From Coniella vitis (Eukaryota > Ascomycota > Sordariomycetes > Diaporthales > Schizoparmaceae), in the NCBI GenBank assembly GCA_011317545.1, contig WUJK01000017.1, positions 186,001-250,000 of the forward strand: a DNA stretch of 64,000 nucleotides, read 5' to 3'. Every line of letters starts with the position of its first letter. Within the stretch, counting starts at the first letter, position 1. Both the position numbers and the translations under genes were made by a program. Positions 43,876-59,764 of this stretch are shown in pieces. The notes under the pieces are model-generated. The model had not been told where the DNA came from, did not search any database, and saw only the letters and a list, made by a program, of their open reading frames with translations.

Positions 43876-44555
43876 CGAAGCACTTCACTTTGCGAGTTGG
43901 TTTTTAGTCGGGCTTTTGCAAGGGCTATACAGGCTTTGTTTGGCAGGTATATACGCAGACAGGAAAACAAATAGGCAGGCAGTAAGGATATACAGTCGAG
44001 ACGCGGCATCGCCCGTAATATTGCGCCTTTAAACAAAATTCATAATCCTATAATACACCACCATATAAGGTCTTATTTAGGAATACTAATAAGGAGAAGT
44101 TCTGTTTTTAAAGTCATAGCGTTATGAAAATCGGATAGGACTGCAGTAGTTATACGATCAACTTAGCATTAAAAACAATAAAGCACTCGCATGCGCCGCT
44201 ATTCTTTTAATACCCTGATTAACTACGATTATGTTAGTCTGTCTTTGGCCCTTATTTTTTGGTATATACTTACCAGTATTACGACCCAGTCTGATCTGTC
44301 GGATTACAGGTTATAGTATAACTAAAAAGAATCCAAATAAGAACTAGTGCCTTTTGGAAGAGGCGGGCATACTAACAGCTCTCAACCCAAATCGTACCCA
44401 TCATCAGACCACGCAAACCGAGAATCGTATATATATAAACAGAAAAGTTGAAGGGCTCCATCAACTTGCTGTTAGGACAAGTCGTAGACCACATCCTTGC
44501 CAAAGACGGGCGTGGTCAAAACGCCGTAGATTTCCTCTGCATTGACGTCCTTGTT
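43876..44555. other. Non-RIP island interrupting copy A
   Basis: About 680 bp with ordinary CA and TG content (GCAAGGGC, TTTGGCAGG, CATCATCAGACC and so on), in sharp contrast to both sides. Copy B shows the uninterrupted LINE at ~50500. The right 100 bp carry a CYP51 scrap (separate entry). The remaining 580 bp have no recognisable gene, terminal repeat or tRNA. It may be captured or filler DNA, or a later insertion. No clear target-site duplication was found. Confidence 0.75.
44456..44553 (-). pseudogene. cyp51: Fragment of lanosterol 14-alpha-demethylase (CYP51/ERG11)
   Basis: On the minus strand from 44553 the frame reads KDVNAEEIYGVLTTPVFGKD and then VVYD. One extra T at about 44479-44480 then shifts to a frame reading CPNSKLME. 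This is the well-known CYP51 segment (TTPVFG-DVVYDCPN-KLM) that lies between the N-terminal region and the I helix of the sterol demethylase. Only about 32 codons remain. Upstream coding sequence is cut by LINE DNA, and what follows LME no longer matches, possibly because an intron or breakpoint lies there. It is non-functional: truncated at both ends and frameshifted. The parent gene is not in this window. Confidence 0.8.
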
Positions 44556-44559
44556 TTTT

Positions 44560-47500
44560 CGAATATAATAAATATAGCTATAAAAGTAGTTTTTAGCTTA
44601 TATACCGGCTTTAACTATAAGACCTTTATTACTATTATAAATAATAGCCTTTTATTACCTTAAGAATAATTAATATAGTTATAAATAGCTTTATAATCTT
44701 TTCTAGCCCTTAAAGGTCTTTTAAAGATAGGGTTAATAGATTTATTATCCCTTTCCTTAATAAAAAGCCCGGCTTCTTTAGATAAATAGATAACCCGCTT
44801 AGATTATATTTAAAGAAAGGCTTTAAAGGTAATAGGATATTAATTATAACCTTATTCCTAAGCCCCTTAATAGGATAATAGGGTAGAAGAAGCTTACCGG
44901 GCGTATATTAGGGCTTAATATAGCTATCGAATATATTCGAAGGAGTTTTAAATAGTTAGCAATACCTTTAAGGGGGCTGTTTTTATATATTATCGGACCT
45001 TCTAATAGGATAAGATTAATATAATAGCCTTAGATATAAATATCTTTAGGATAATAGGGTAATATAAGCTAATTTTATTATTATAAGCTCTTTTATTATA
45101 AGTAAAGGATAGGATATTATATAAGGATCCTATTAAAAAAGCAGCTTATTATAAAACGAGATCTTATAATAGTTCTTTAGGAATAATAACTTAATTAAAA
45201 ACCCGCTTAAAGGCTAGGATTTCTTTAAAGCCTATTTTTAATAAGGTTATATAGCTATATTTAAGGAGGTTAAAGAGTATATTATTCGAATTAAGTTTAT
45301 TTTTCTTAAAGTAGATAATACTTTAATATCTCTATTAAAGGAGTATTAGGATAATAGAAGCCTTTTTTAATATAGCTTTATAATTATTACCTTATTATAA
45401 GATATTTCCCTTAACCCTAGCGTTATACTAAGATATTAATATACTCTAAGCTAGGAAAAAGGGATATAAGTAGCCTTAGATTATATAAGCTTATCGCTCT
45501 CTTTTTTACCTTCTTTAAAGGGCTAAAAAGGCTAGTTATATATAGGTTTTCTTAGATTCTATTTATAAAAGGGGTCCTTAACCCTTAGTATTATAAAGCA
45601 CTATCAAAAAGCTTTATAATAGATCTTATTATAGTATTTATATATAATATTAAGCTAATATTCTCCCGAGGATAGGTTATTATAATAATGATTAGAGATA
45701 TATAAAAGGCTTTTAATATTATTCTTCTTAATAGATTAGTTATATAGCTATAAGCCCTTAGATTCTTATTATTATTACTAAGTTTAATAACCTCCTTCCT
45801 AATAATATAATTAATATAAGTTTATTGAAATAGATTAATAACGGATTTCTCCTTAATAAAGTATAATATACCTTAGAGCTTATTTCTCTCGCCGGTATTA
45901 TATATAATATACCTTTCGGAGCTTATTCTATAGGGTAATAATAGATATTTTTATTATATAGATAATATCTTCTTCTTTTATATTTCTAATAATATAGAAG
46001 AGAATGAAGTATTATTAGGAACGGATATAATAAGCGTTAACGATTAAGTTATAAGGAATATAATATAGTTTATAATAAAGAAGATTAAGGTTTTCTACTT
46101 CTTAAAGTATAAGGAGGCAATATAGCCGGCTATTATAATAAGTAATAGGTATATAAAGCCTATTATTAATATACCCTTTTATTTTTAAATAGTTAGCTTC
46201 TATTTGTTAGGCTTTTAATTTAATAAGCGTTTTATAAGTAAACGGTATATAAAGGAGATAGTTTAAAAGATAATAAAGGTTATTATTTACTTTAAGAATC
46301 TTAGGAAAATATAATATAGCCCCCTTATAGTATCCTTTTATAAAGCGGTTATAGTTATACTTATCCCGATACTTATATATATAGCGGATTCTTAGTTTTA
46401 GCCGGGCTATATACTTATAATATAGCTTAAAAAGGCGGATTAACTATTAGTAAAACGTATTAAAAGGGTATTGCCGGTATAAAGAATAATATAAACGGTA
46501 ATAGTCTTTTATAAAGTAAGCCTTCTTATAGCTAAGCTTATATTTAAAGCGGTAATTCGCTAAGCTAACTTATAATATATTCTATTAGATATAAGATATC
46601 CCCTTAATAAGCGGATATACGCCCTTATTAATTATAGTTTTAGGGTATTTAATATATATCTTATAGATATTATATATAGATTTCCGGCTATACTTAAACT
46701 AGCCTTTTTACCTCCCCGGTATTTTGACTAGGCTATTTTAAACCCTTATATAGGTTATTCTAAGGAGGAAGCGGCGTTATATTATAGAATATAATATTTA
46801 ACCCTACCGCTAGATATTATATTAATATATATTAACGGCTCTAAAGTTTAAGATAAGCTTAAGCGTAAAGTAGGCTATAGGTATATTATTATCAGGGATA
46901 ATATACTTATTATTATTATTATTAAGGCGCTTTATAAATATTTATACTTTTTCAATATAAAAGCGGTTAAAGCGTTTATAAGGCTATAGCTAGCGCTAAA
47001 AATAATATTAATAGCTATATTTATTTATATAAATAATACCTCGGTTATCTAGGGATTATAAAGTAATATACTTATTACCTTATAATAAGCTTTTCGAAGT
47101 TTACCTTTTATAAATAACACTTAATAAAGGGCTAGCTAATAATCATTCTCTAAAATCCTAATTATATAGGTATAGCTAGGAATAAGCTTATAAATACCTT
47201 TATAAGGAGGGGTATAATACTCTCCCTAATAGAGCGGGTAGTAAGCCCTATTACTTTAAGTATATAAATCTTTAACCGAGAGGGAATTAAGCGCTTTAAG
47301 AAGATATAATAGATATAATAATAAGTAATCTTATCTAACTAATATAGCGCTTAGGGGCTAAACTACCGGATTATAATATAGCCGGCCCTTTCTTTAAGTT
47401 ATTAATAATTAGCTCTTTTTATAATTATAAGGATTAGCTATAGAGATTCTAAGGTATATTATTACTATTTTAGCCGGTTAGGGATAAGCTATTATTATAA

Positions 47501-48070
47501 AGTAACCGATTTAAATAAGCTTTCGCCTTAGTATTAGGTATATTATATTATAGCTAAATAAAGGTAATAGGATTAGCTAAAGGGCCCTTCCGGCCCCCCT
47601 AATAACTAATTCCGCGAGTTATATTTGTAAAGGGTTCTTATAAACTATTAGGTATAATCTACCTTCTTAGAAATAATATATAAAGATTTTCTATAAGTAG
47701 TTCCCTTATTACTTCTTATATAATAGGTATAATACGGTTTACTACCTTATAGGAAGATAGGTTTAAACGAAATCTTATATTATTAGCTATTAAAGCGGTT
47801 TATAATTATATTATAAACTATCTAGAGCTAACGTATATCAAGTTATATATAGTTGACTACCTAATATATAGCGTTATTAAGGGCGTATAGCGCGGTATAA
47901 TAATCGGCGGGAGTATTTAAGGTAGGGGTAATTAGGCCGGGAAGTAATTTTAATAAACTTATAGCGCTAGGGGCGTATTCCTAATTACGAGTAATATTAA
48001 TACCGATAATAATAATAATAATAATCTAATACTATTATTATTAACGGTAGTAGGGCTAGATATAGCGGAT
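44560..48070 (+). mobile_element. Family 1 LINE copy A, reverse transcriptase to RNase H portion
   Basis: Aligns with copy B from about 50510 to 54058. Readable remnants include the RT block IRDI-KAFNIILLNRLV (~45690-45745), the GLPQGSPLSP-type region and its catalytic loop around 45870-45975, and the RNase H start INGSKV (~46830-46850) with its second strand near 47020-47060. It stops at GATATAGCGG (48070), where copy B goes on for 2.3 kb more, and abuts the 5' end of copy B six bases later. Confidence 0.78.
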
Positions 48071-48075
48071 ATATA

Positions 48076-51000
48076 TATCCTTCCCGATACTTTTCTCGTA
48101 TACGCCTGTTTTTATTAAGGGTGCGTACGGTTTTGCTAATAATTTACTAATATCTAACCTATTTATATATAGGTAAATATAGTCGCGGGATAGCCTTATA
48201 GGAGGCCCTGCCTACGGACGTAACGTAGGGCAGCTTACTACCGCCTAAGGGACTAATACCTAGGATAGATACTAGTTCTATTACGGATTCGATTTACTCC
48301 CCTATATAATAGAAGAGGTACTATAGTACCGCGCTATAGTTATAGGAGGATACTACTACTCGTTAAGATAACCCCCTTACCCCTAGTACGGTTAGGACCC
48401 TCCTTATAGGCGTATATTATATATTTATAGCTCGGGAGATAATCCTATTAGTAATAGATAAGACCCTAAGAAAACTAGTTAATACCTTTAAAAGCCCTTT
48501 ATAGAGCGAGGAGCGTCTTTATATAGAGAGGGTATATTCCTAACTCCTAGCTATAGCTAAGCGTAAGCTTAAAAACTTTTTATCGGACCCGGCTATTAGC
48601 CGGCCTATTCTAATATACCCGATTCCTCCCGTTATTACTCTATAGGTAGTATTCTACCCCTAATAGCTACCTTTACCCGCCTAATACCCTTAATAGGGTT
48701 AAAGCTAGGCTATTATTATAAGTATAGCTATTAAGCTCCTAGCGGAGCCGGCTTATTATATTCGAAAAGCCGGCCTTTAATATAACCGGTAGCGGGGATA
48801 GGATATAAGGATCCTCTTTAGGGCTACCCCTTATAATATACTTATAAGCTTACCCCTTTAGGGATTTAAGCTAGGTATTTATACTTAGCTTTAGATCCTT
48901 ATAACTAATATAATAGTAATTACTAAAACCCCTACCGGCTAAGCTTTACGCTTTATTAATAAAGAGGTTCGGGATAAGCTTTTTATTAACCCTTTAAGGG
49001 ATAAGCTATTAAAGCTAATATAAGCGTCCTTAGTAACTATATTATAGACCTAGGTTATCTATATAACGATCGGGGTTCTAAGGGAGCTTTATAACCCTTT
49101 TACCTATTAAAGGGTTTCTCCTAAAGAGTATATCCGGGAGGAGGCTACGGTATAAATAGGAGTTAAGCCTATTTCCTATAGGCTTTCTATAAATAGATAT
49201 AACCTTATTATAGGTATTATTACCTAGCTAATATCCTTTTTATACGAAATATAACCCTTCTAAGTTTTTAACCTACCCTATACCCGGCTAATATAAAAGA
49301 CGGAGAGGCTCTCTTTCTATATAAACGGCTATCTTAGCTACTACTTAATTAAGCGTTATATAAGGAGTAAGTAATACCCTACCTACTCTAACGCCTAATA
49401 TACTTAAGAAGGGGAGGTTTATATATTTCCCCCTAGGTATACTAATTACTATAAGCCGGTCCGTTCTAATTACCTTAGCTATATTACCGCCCCTATAACA
49501 ATTAATAGATAGCTTTATTACCCGTTTATCTCTAAGCTTAAAAGGATTAAGAATATAGGTAAGGCTTATTATAATAATATAAATATAGTTATAGATATTA
49601 TTAATAGCTAACGGGAGTTTTAACCCCTTATTAAGCTTATAAAGTAGCTATTTATCGAAGGCCCCTCCTAGAAGCGGCTTTATAATAATATCCGCGATTA
49701 TATACTATTAACCGGCTTATAATAGCGCTTATAGCTCGACCCGGCTAATATACTACCTCCGGAGGGTCCTAGCCTTATTATAGAGAGAGAGCTTATACCC
49801 TTAGCAGATATAATTAAGGATAACGACGATATAGTTATAATCCTTAGCTCCTAGGGGGGCTTAAATACTATTACTCCCCCTATATATAAATAGGATATAC
49901 CTTTCCGATAGCCGGGGGGCTCCTTTTATAATCGCCTAAGCGAATATAGGGAAGAAATAATCTACCTATATTATACTATTAGTCTTCTATACTAAGTAGG
50001 GGGTAGATATTATATAGGTTTAGGAGCTATATATAATATATAATACGAGAACTTAGAGGTACCCTGCTTATAAGCTTTTCTTACTAATAGATAATTAGGG
50101 AGGGGATCCGATAGCTTATTATAAGGAAAGGCGGTAGAAGTTACTCGGTAATAAGCCCCGGGTCTTAATATATATATAACGGGGTTATAAGCTATATATA
50201 AAGTAGTAATAGCCCCTTATTATAAGGGACGGATTTTAGCTAAAGGTATTAGGGGTCCTTTTAGTTAATATTTACCGGGCGCTTAGGGAGGATATAGTAT
50301 TCGATTATATACTAAATAGTTTACTTATACGGAGATAGGTAATTAGGAGCGATTTTAATATAATCTATAATCCTTATAAGCCGGATAAGTCTAACGAAAG
50401 GGGTAATAACCGGGTTAAAGACTAGATATTATTTAGAGATATATTCTTTATAAATACCCCGGGTATCCCTATATATATCTAGGGGGGGTTTTTAACCTAA
50501 TCTTCTTTAATATTCTAAATATAGCTATAAAGGTTACTCCTAACCTATATATTAGCTTTAATTATAAGATTCTTATTACGATTATCGGTAGTAATCCTCC
50601 GCTCCCCTAGGAATAGCTAATACGGCTATAAGTAAACCTATAATCCCTCCCGGCCTTTAAAGGCCTTCTAGAAATAGGGCTAATAGATATACCGCCCCTT
50701 TTATAAGTAGAGAGCCCGGCTTCTCTAGACGATTAAGTAACCTATTTAAATTACCTTTAAGGTAAGGCCCTAGAAGTAATAGGGCGATAGCTATAACCCT
50801 ACTCCTAAGCCCCTTAATAGGATAATAGGGTAAAGGAGGTATATCGGGCGTATATTAGGGCTAGATATAATTATTAGATTTATTCGAGGGAGTTTTAAAT
50901 AGCTAGGAATACCTTCAAAGGGGCTATTCGAGTATATCGGTAAGCCTTTTAATAAGGTAGGATCGATATAATAGCTTCGGATATAGATATCTTCGGGATA

Positions 51001-54000
51001 GCGGGGTAATATAAACTAGCTATACCGCTATAAGCTCCACCGCTATATATAGGGGACGGTATATTATATAAGGACCCTATTAAAAAAGCGAGCTTATTAT
51101 AGGATAAGATTTTATAGCGGTTCTTTAGGAATAATAACCTAATTAGGGACCCGCTCGAGGGCTAGGATACCTTTAAAGGCTATTTCTAATAGGGTTATAT
51201 AGCTATACCTAAGGAGATAGAGGAATATATTATCCGAGTTAAATCTACTTCTCCTAAGGTAGATAATACCTTAATATCCTTATTAAAGGAGTATTAGGAT
51301 AATATTAGCCCCCTTTTAGTTCGGCTTTATAATTATTACCTTATTATAAATTACTTTCCTTTACTTTAACGCTATACTAAGGTATCGATATACCCTAAGC
51401 TAGGGAAAAGGGATATAGATAGCCTTAGGTTATATAGGCCTATTACTCTCCTTTCTACCTTTTCTAAGGGGCTTAAGAGGCTAGTTATATATAGGCTCTC
51501 CTAAATCCTATTTATTAAAGGGGTCCTTAACCTATAATATTATAGGGCGCTATTAAAACGCTCTATAATAGACCTTATAATAATATTTATATATAATATC
51601 GAGCTAATACTCTCCCGAAGGTAGGTTATTATAATAATAACTAGGGATATATAAAGGGCGTTTAATACCGTCCTTCCTAATAGATTAATCGTATAGCTAT
51701 AAGTCTTTACTTTCCTACTCCTATTATTAAGTCTAATAGCTTCTTTCCTAGTAATATAGCTAATACGGGTTTACTTAGATAGGTCGATAATAGGTTTCTC
51801 CTCGGTAAGATATAATATACCCTAGGGCTTACCTCTCTCGCCGGTATTATATATAATCTACCTCTTTAAACTTATTCTATAGGGTAATAATAGGTATTTC
51901 TATTATATAAACGATATTCTCTTCCTTTATATATCTAATAGCGCGGAGAAAAATATAATATTATTAGAAACGGATATAGCGGGTATTAATAATTAGGCTT
52001 TAAGGAATATAGTATAGTTTATAACGGAGAAGACGGAAGTTTTCTATTTCTTAAGGTAAAAGGAAGCGGTATAGCCGGCTATTATAATAAGCGGTAGGCG
52101 TATAAAGCTTATTACTAATATACCCTCCTATTCTAAGGTAGCTAGCTTCCGTTAGCTAGGATTCTAGTTTAATAAGCGTTTTATAGGTAAGAGGTATATT
52201 AAGGAAAGGGTTTATAAGGTAGTAAAGGTTATAGCTTACCTTAGGAGCTTTAATAAGGTATAATATAGCCCCCCTATAATATCCCTCTATAAGGCGGTTA
52301 TAATAATATTTATCCCGATACTTATATATATAGCGGATACTTAGTTTCGACCGGGCTATATACCTACGGTATAGCTTAAGACGGCGGATTAACTACTAAT
52401 AAAGGGTATTAAAAGGGTATTACCGGTATAAAGGACGGTATATACGGTAATAGCCCTTTATAAAGCAAGCCTCCCTATAGCTAGGCTTATATTAGGAGCA
52501 GCGGTTTATTAGGCCGGCTTATAATATATTCTACTAGATATAGGGTACCCCCTTTATAAATAGATATATATTCCTATAGGATATAACCTTAGGGTATTTA
52601 ATATACGCTTTACGGATATTATATATAGCTTTCCTATTATACCTAAGCTAGCCCTATTAACCCCCCGGTATCCTAACTATATTATACTAAACCCTAATAT
52701 CGATTACCCTAAAGAGGAAGTAGCTATATACTATAATATATAGTATATAACCCTACTACCGGATATTACGGTAGTATATATAGACGGCTTTAAGGTTTAG
52801 GAGGGATTTAAGCGTAGGGTAAGCTATAGGTATATTATAGTAAGGGATAAAGTATTTATTAGTATTACTACTAGGGTATTTTATAAGTATTTATACGTTT
52901 TCGATACTAAAGCGGTTAAGGCGCTTATAGGATTATAGCTAGCGCTAGAAATAGTATTATTAGCGGTATTTATCTATATAGATAATACCTCGGTTATCTA
53001 GGGGCTACGGGGTAATATACTTATTACCTTATAATAGGCTTTCCGAAGCTTTTAAGCCCTTTATAAGTAATACCTTATAGAGGGACGGTTAATAACTATC
53101 CTTTAAAGCCCTAGTTATATAGGTATAGCTAGGAATAAGCTTATAAATACCTTTATAAAGAGGGGTATAATACTTACCTTAGTAGGGCGGGCGGTAAGCC
53201 CTATTACCTTAGGTATACGGACCCTATATTAAGAGGGAATTAAGAGCTTTAAGAAGATATAATAAATATATTAATAAATAGTCTTATCTAATTAATATAG
53301 CGCTTAAGGGCTAAGCTTTTATATTATAGTATAGCCGGCCCTTTCGCTAAGCTATTAATAGCTAGCTCTCTTTATAGCTATAAGGATTAGTTATAGCGAT
53401 TTTAAAGCGTATTATTATCGGTTTAGCCGGCTAGGGATAGGCTGCTATTATAGAACAGGCTATTCTAATAAGCTTTCGCCTTAGTACTAGGTATATTATA
53501 CGGTAGCTAGGCGGAGGTAGCGGGATTAGCCGGAGGGCCTAGCCGGGCCCCCTAATACCCCTTTCCGCGAAATATACTTATAAAGGGTATTTATAAACTA
53601 TTAGGTATAGTTTACTTTCTTAGAAGTAGTTTATAAAGATTCTTTATAAATAATACCCTTATTATTATATATATAATAAGTATAATACGGTCTACTATTT
53701 TATAGGAAAGCGGGTCTAATTAGGATCTTATATTATTAGCTATTAGGGTAGTTTATAGCCGTATTATAGGCTATCTAAGGCTAAAGTATATTAAACTATA
53801 TATAATCGATTACCTAGCGTATAGCGTTACTAAGAGCGTATAGCGCGGTATAGCGGTTAGCGGGAATACCTAGGGTAGGGGTAATTAAGCCGGGAAGTAA
53901 TTATAATAGGCCTATAGCGCTAGGGGCGTACTTCTACTTATAAATAATACTAACGCTAATAGTAATAATAATAGCTATAATAGCCTAGCGCTAATACTAT

Positions 54001-54058
54001 TAGGGCTAGTACTATAGCTAGTATTATTATTACTAACGGTAGCGGGGTAGGATATAGC
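48076..54058 (+). mobile_element. Family 1 LINE copy B, protein-coding body (Tad1/I-like), RIP-inactivated
   Basis: A nearly complete copy on the plus strand. It has a 5' leader and ORF1-like region (48076 to ~49900). The APE-type endonuclease remnant is at ~50240-50490, with VNIYRALRED, SDFNIIYNPY (G of GDFN changed by RIP) and FINTPGIP. The reverse transcriptase is at ~51050-52300, with TRDI-RAFNTVLPNRLI (51645-51690), GLPLSPVLYIIYL (~51825-51870) and YINDI in place of YADD (~51905-51920). RNase H lies at ~52770-53010 (VYIDGFKV, IYIDNTSVI), with a C-terminal block to about 53650. All interrupting stops inspected are TAA or TAG. It is less AT-rich than copy A, so either younger or mutated fewer times. 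Confidence 0.82.
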
Positions 54059-56427
<2,369 letters not shown>

Positions 56428-58694
56428 CTACCTATCTCCGTATAAATAGATTATTTAATATATAGTTAAGTATTATATCCTCTCTAAGCGCCCGGTAAAT
56501 ATTAACTAAAAGGACCCCTAATACCTCTAACTAAAGTTTATCCCTTATAATAAAGGGCCGTTACTACTTTATATATAGCTTATAACCCCGTTATATATAT
56601 ATTAGGACCCGGGGCTTATTACCGAGTAACTCCTACCGCCTTTCCTTATAATAAGCTATCGGATCCCCTCCCTAGTTATCTACCGGCGAGAAAAACTTAT
56701 AGATAGGGTATCTCTAAGTTCTCGTATTATATATCGTATATTACTCCTAAACTTATATAATATTTACCCCTTACTTAATATAGAGTATTAGTAATATAAT
56801 ATAGGTAGATTATTTCTTCCCTATATTCGCCTAAGCGATTATAAAAGGAGCCCCCCGGCTATTAGAAGGGTATATCCTACTTATATATAGGGGGAGTAGT
56901 AATATTTAAGCCCCCTTAAGAGCTAAGGATTATAACCGTATCGTTATCGTCCTTAACTATATCCGCCGGGGGTATAAGCTCTTTCTTTATAGCGGGGCTA
57001 GGACCCTCCGGAGGCGGTATACTAGCCGGGTCGAGCTATAAGCGCTATTATAAGCCGGTCGGCGGTATATAATCGCAGATATTATTATAAAGCCGCTTTT
57101 AGGAGGAGCCTTCGATAAACGGCTACTCTATAGGCTTAATAAGGGGTTAAGGCTCCTACTAGCTATTAGTAGTATTTATAGCTATATTTATATTATTATA
57201 GCGGGCCTTACTTATATTCTTAATCCTCTTAAACTTAAAGATAAACGGGTAATAAAGCTACCTATTAACTATTATAGGGGTAATAATATAATTAAGGTAA
57301 TTAGAATAGACCGGCCTATAATAATTAATATACCTAAGGGGAAATATATAAACCTCCCCTTCTTAAGTATATTAGGTATTAGAGTAAATAGGGTACCGCC
57401 TACTCCTTATATAACGCTTAGTTAAATAATAGCTAAGATAGCCGTTTATATAAAAAGAGAGCCTTTCTATCTTCTATATTAGCCGGGTATAGGGTAGGTT
57501 AAAGACCTAAAAGGGTTATATTTCGTATAAAAAGGATATTAGCTAAATAATAATACTTATAATAGGGTTATATCCGTTTATAGAAAGCTTATAGGAAATA
57601 GGCTTAACTCCTATTTATATTATAGCCTCCTCCCGGATATATTCCTTAGGAGAAACCCTTTAATAGGTAAAAGAGTTATAAAGCTCCTTCGGAACCCCGG
57701 TTATTATATAAATAACCTAGGTTTACGGTATAATTACTAAGGATATTTATATTAGCTCTAATAGCTTATCCCTTAAAGGGTTAGCGAAAAGCTTATCTCG
57801 AACCTTTTTATTAGTAAAGCGTAAAGCCTAGCCGGTAGGGGTTTTAATAACTATTACTATATTAATTATAAGGATTTAAAGCCGAATATAGATACTTAGT
57901 TTAAATCCCTAAAGGGGCGAGCTTATAAGTATATTATAAGGGGTAGCCCTAAAGAGGATCCTTATATCCTATCCCCGCTACCGGCTATATTAGGGGCCGG
58001 CTTTTTAAGTATAACGAGCCGGCTCCGCCGGGAGCCTAATAGCTATATCTATAACGATAACCTAGCTTCGACCTTATTAGGGGTATTAAGTAGGTAAAAG
58101 TAATTACTAGGGGTAAAGTACTACCTATAGAGTAGTAATAGGAGGAGTCGGGTATATTAGAGTAGGCCGGCTAATAGCCGGGTTTAATAAAAAGATTTTA
58201 AGCTTATACTTAGCTATAGCTAGGAGTTAGGAGTATACCCTCTCTATATAAAGACGCTCCTCGCTTTATAAAGGGCCTTTAAAGGTATTAATTAGTTTTC
58301 TTAGGGTTTTATCTACCGCTAATAGGATTATCTCCTAAGCTATAAATATATAGTATATGCCTATAAGGAGGGTCCTAATTATACTAGGGGCGAGGGGGTT
58401 ATCTTAATAAGTAGTAGTATCCTCCTATAACTATAGCGCGGTGCTATAATACCTCTTCTACTATATAGGGGAGTAAATCGAATCCGTAATAGAACTAATA
58501 TCCGTCCTAGGCACTAGTCCCTTAGGCGGCGGCGAGCCGCCCTACGTCGTATCCGTAGGCAGGGCCTCCTACGAGGCTATCCCGCGACCGTATTTGCTTA
58601 TATATAAATAGGTTAGATATTAGTAAATTATTAATAAAACCGTACGCACCCTTAACAAAAGCAGGCGTATACGAGAAAAGTATCGGGAAGGATA
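56428..58694 (-). mobile_element. Family 1 LINE copy C, 5' part only, inverted
   Basis: On the minus strand it starts at 58694 with the common 5' end (reverse of CGGGAAGGATA). It follows copy B through ORF1 to the endonuclease, stopping at the counterpart of about 50340, where it joins the (AAAT)n tail of copy B. About 6 kb of 3' sequence is missing, so it is not a normal 5'-truncated LINE insert but a remnant cut by rearrangement or by later insertion. Confidence 0.8.
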
Positions 58695-58704
58695 TATAAT
58701 AATA

Positions 58705-59710
58705 GTAGAATCGCTATTTTATCTATAACTATATATTATAACTAAGCTTATCGATAATCTTTCTCCGGGTAGTTTAAAATAATATATCTTACTATTTTTA
58801 TTATTTTATAATAGTAAAGCGGCGTTATTATAATAAGAACTCTCTATCTAAATAAGTATATTTTTAAATTAATATACTTAATCCTAAGTTATAATAGAGT
58901 CGAGGATTTATACTTTTAAAGCTTTATATAGTAATTAAGGATATTAATAAACCTTAAGTTTCAAGCTATATTTATAAGAATATTACTTCTTTATAATACC
59001 TTTTACCTTCCTATCTTTATTATACTAATACTAGATTATAACTCCGTATATAATAGCGCTTTATATAGTCGTTATATAAACCTACCTTATATAATTGCTA
59101 TTATAATCCTATATAGATATTAAAATCCTTATAAATATATACTTCTAAGTTTCTATCTTCTTCTTAAGTTCTTTAAAATACTTTCGCTATTTTAGCTATC
59201 TATCTAGCTATATACCGAAGAATTATATTAATTCCGCTAATTTAATATATATATCACTAAATTATATACTTTTTATAGGATTTTAATATATTTTAGTAAA
59301 TATATAAGCTTACTCTTCTAAAGGGCGAATTTTATCCTATATCTCCTTAATTATAACTTATAAACTATATATACGTTATATAATCGCCGGTAATTCTTTA
59401 TTATTATTACGCTTATTATAAGAATATTTATATCGTCGGTAAACCCTATTATTAATGCTCTAACTACTTCGAGCTCCTTATATAATAACGAAATATATAA
59501 TATAAAAAGAATAGGGGATAATAGTAATCCCTATAATATTCCTATATATATTTTTTATAGCACTAATACTATTCTATCGAAATAAAGTATTACCGTTCTT
59601 TCCGATAAATAGCTTTTAAACTATCGTATTACCTATTTAGGGAAACTCTTCTTCTCTAATACTTTAAATATTCTTTTATATATTATATAGTTAAAAACCC
59701 TTATAATGTC
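58705..59710 (-). mobile_element. Family 2 LINE fragment, RT to 3' end, inverted
   Basis: The reverse complement of 59300-59430 aligns with 41400-41560 of the main family 2 copy. Around 59110-59160 it aligns with 41650-41700, and 58711-58960 matches 42240-42490. It lacks the counterpart of ~41850-42240. The part at ~59480-59710 should include RT motifs deleted from the main copy. Heavily RIP-mutated. Confidence 0.7.
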
Positions 59711-59724
59711 TAATTAGAAAAGGG

Positions 59725-59763
<39 letters not shown>
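59725..59763 (-). repeat. (AAAT)n tail
   Basis: About nine to ten tetranucleotide units (TTTA on plus) at the 3' end of the presumed non-autonomous element. Confidence 0.85.

Positions 59764-59764
<1 letters not shown>

Noticed and set aside
44354..44663. Two small plus-strand frames in and after the island
   Set aside because: They overlap the CYP51 fragment on the opposite strand and run into RIP-mutated LINE; the minus-strand reading has real family similarity.
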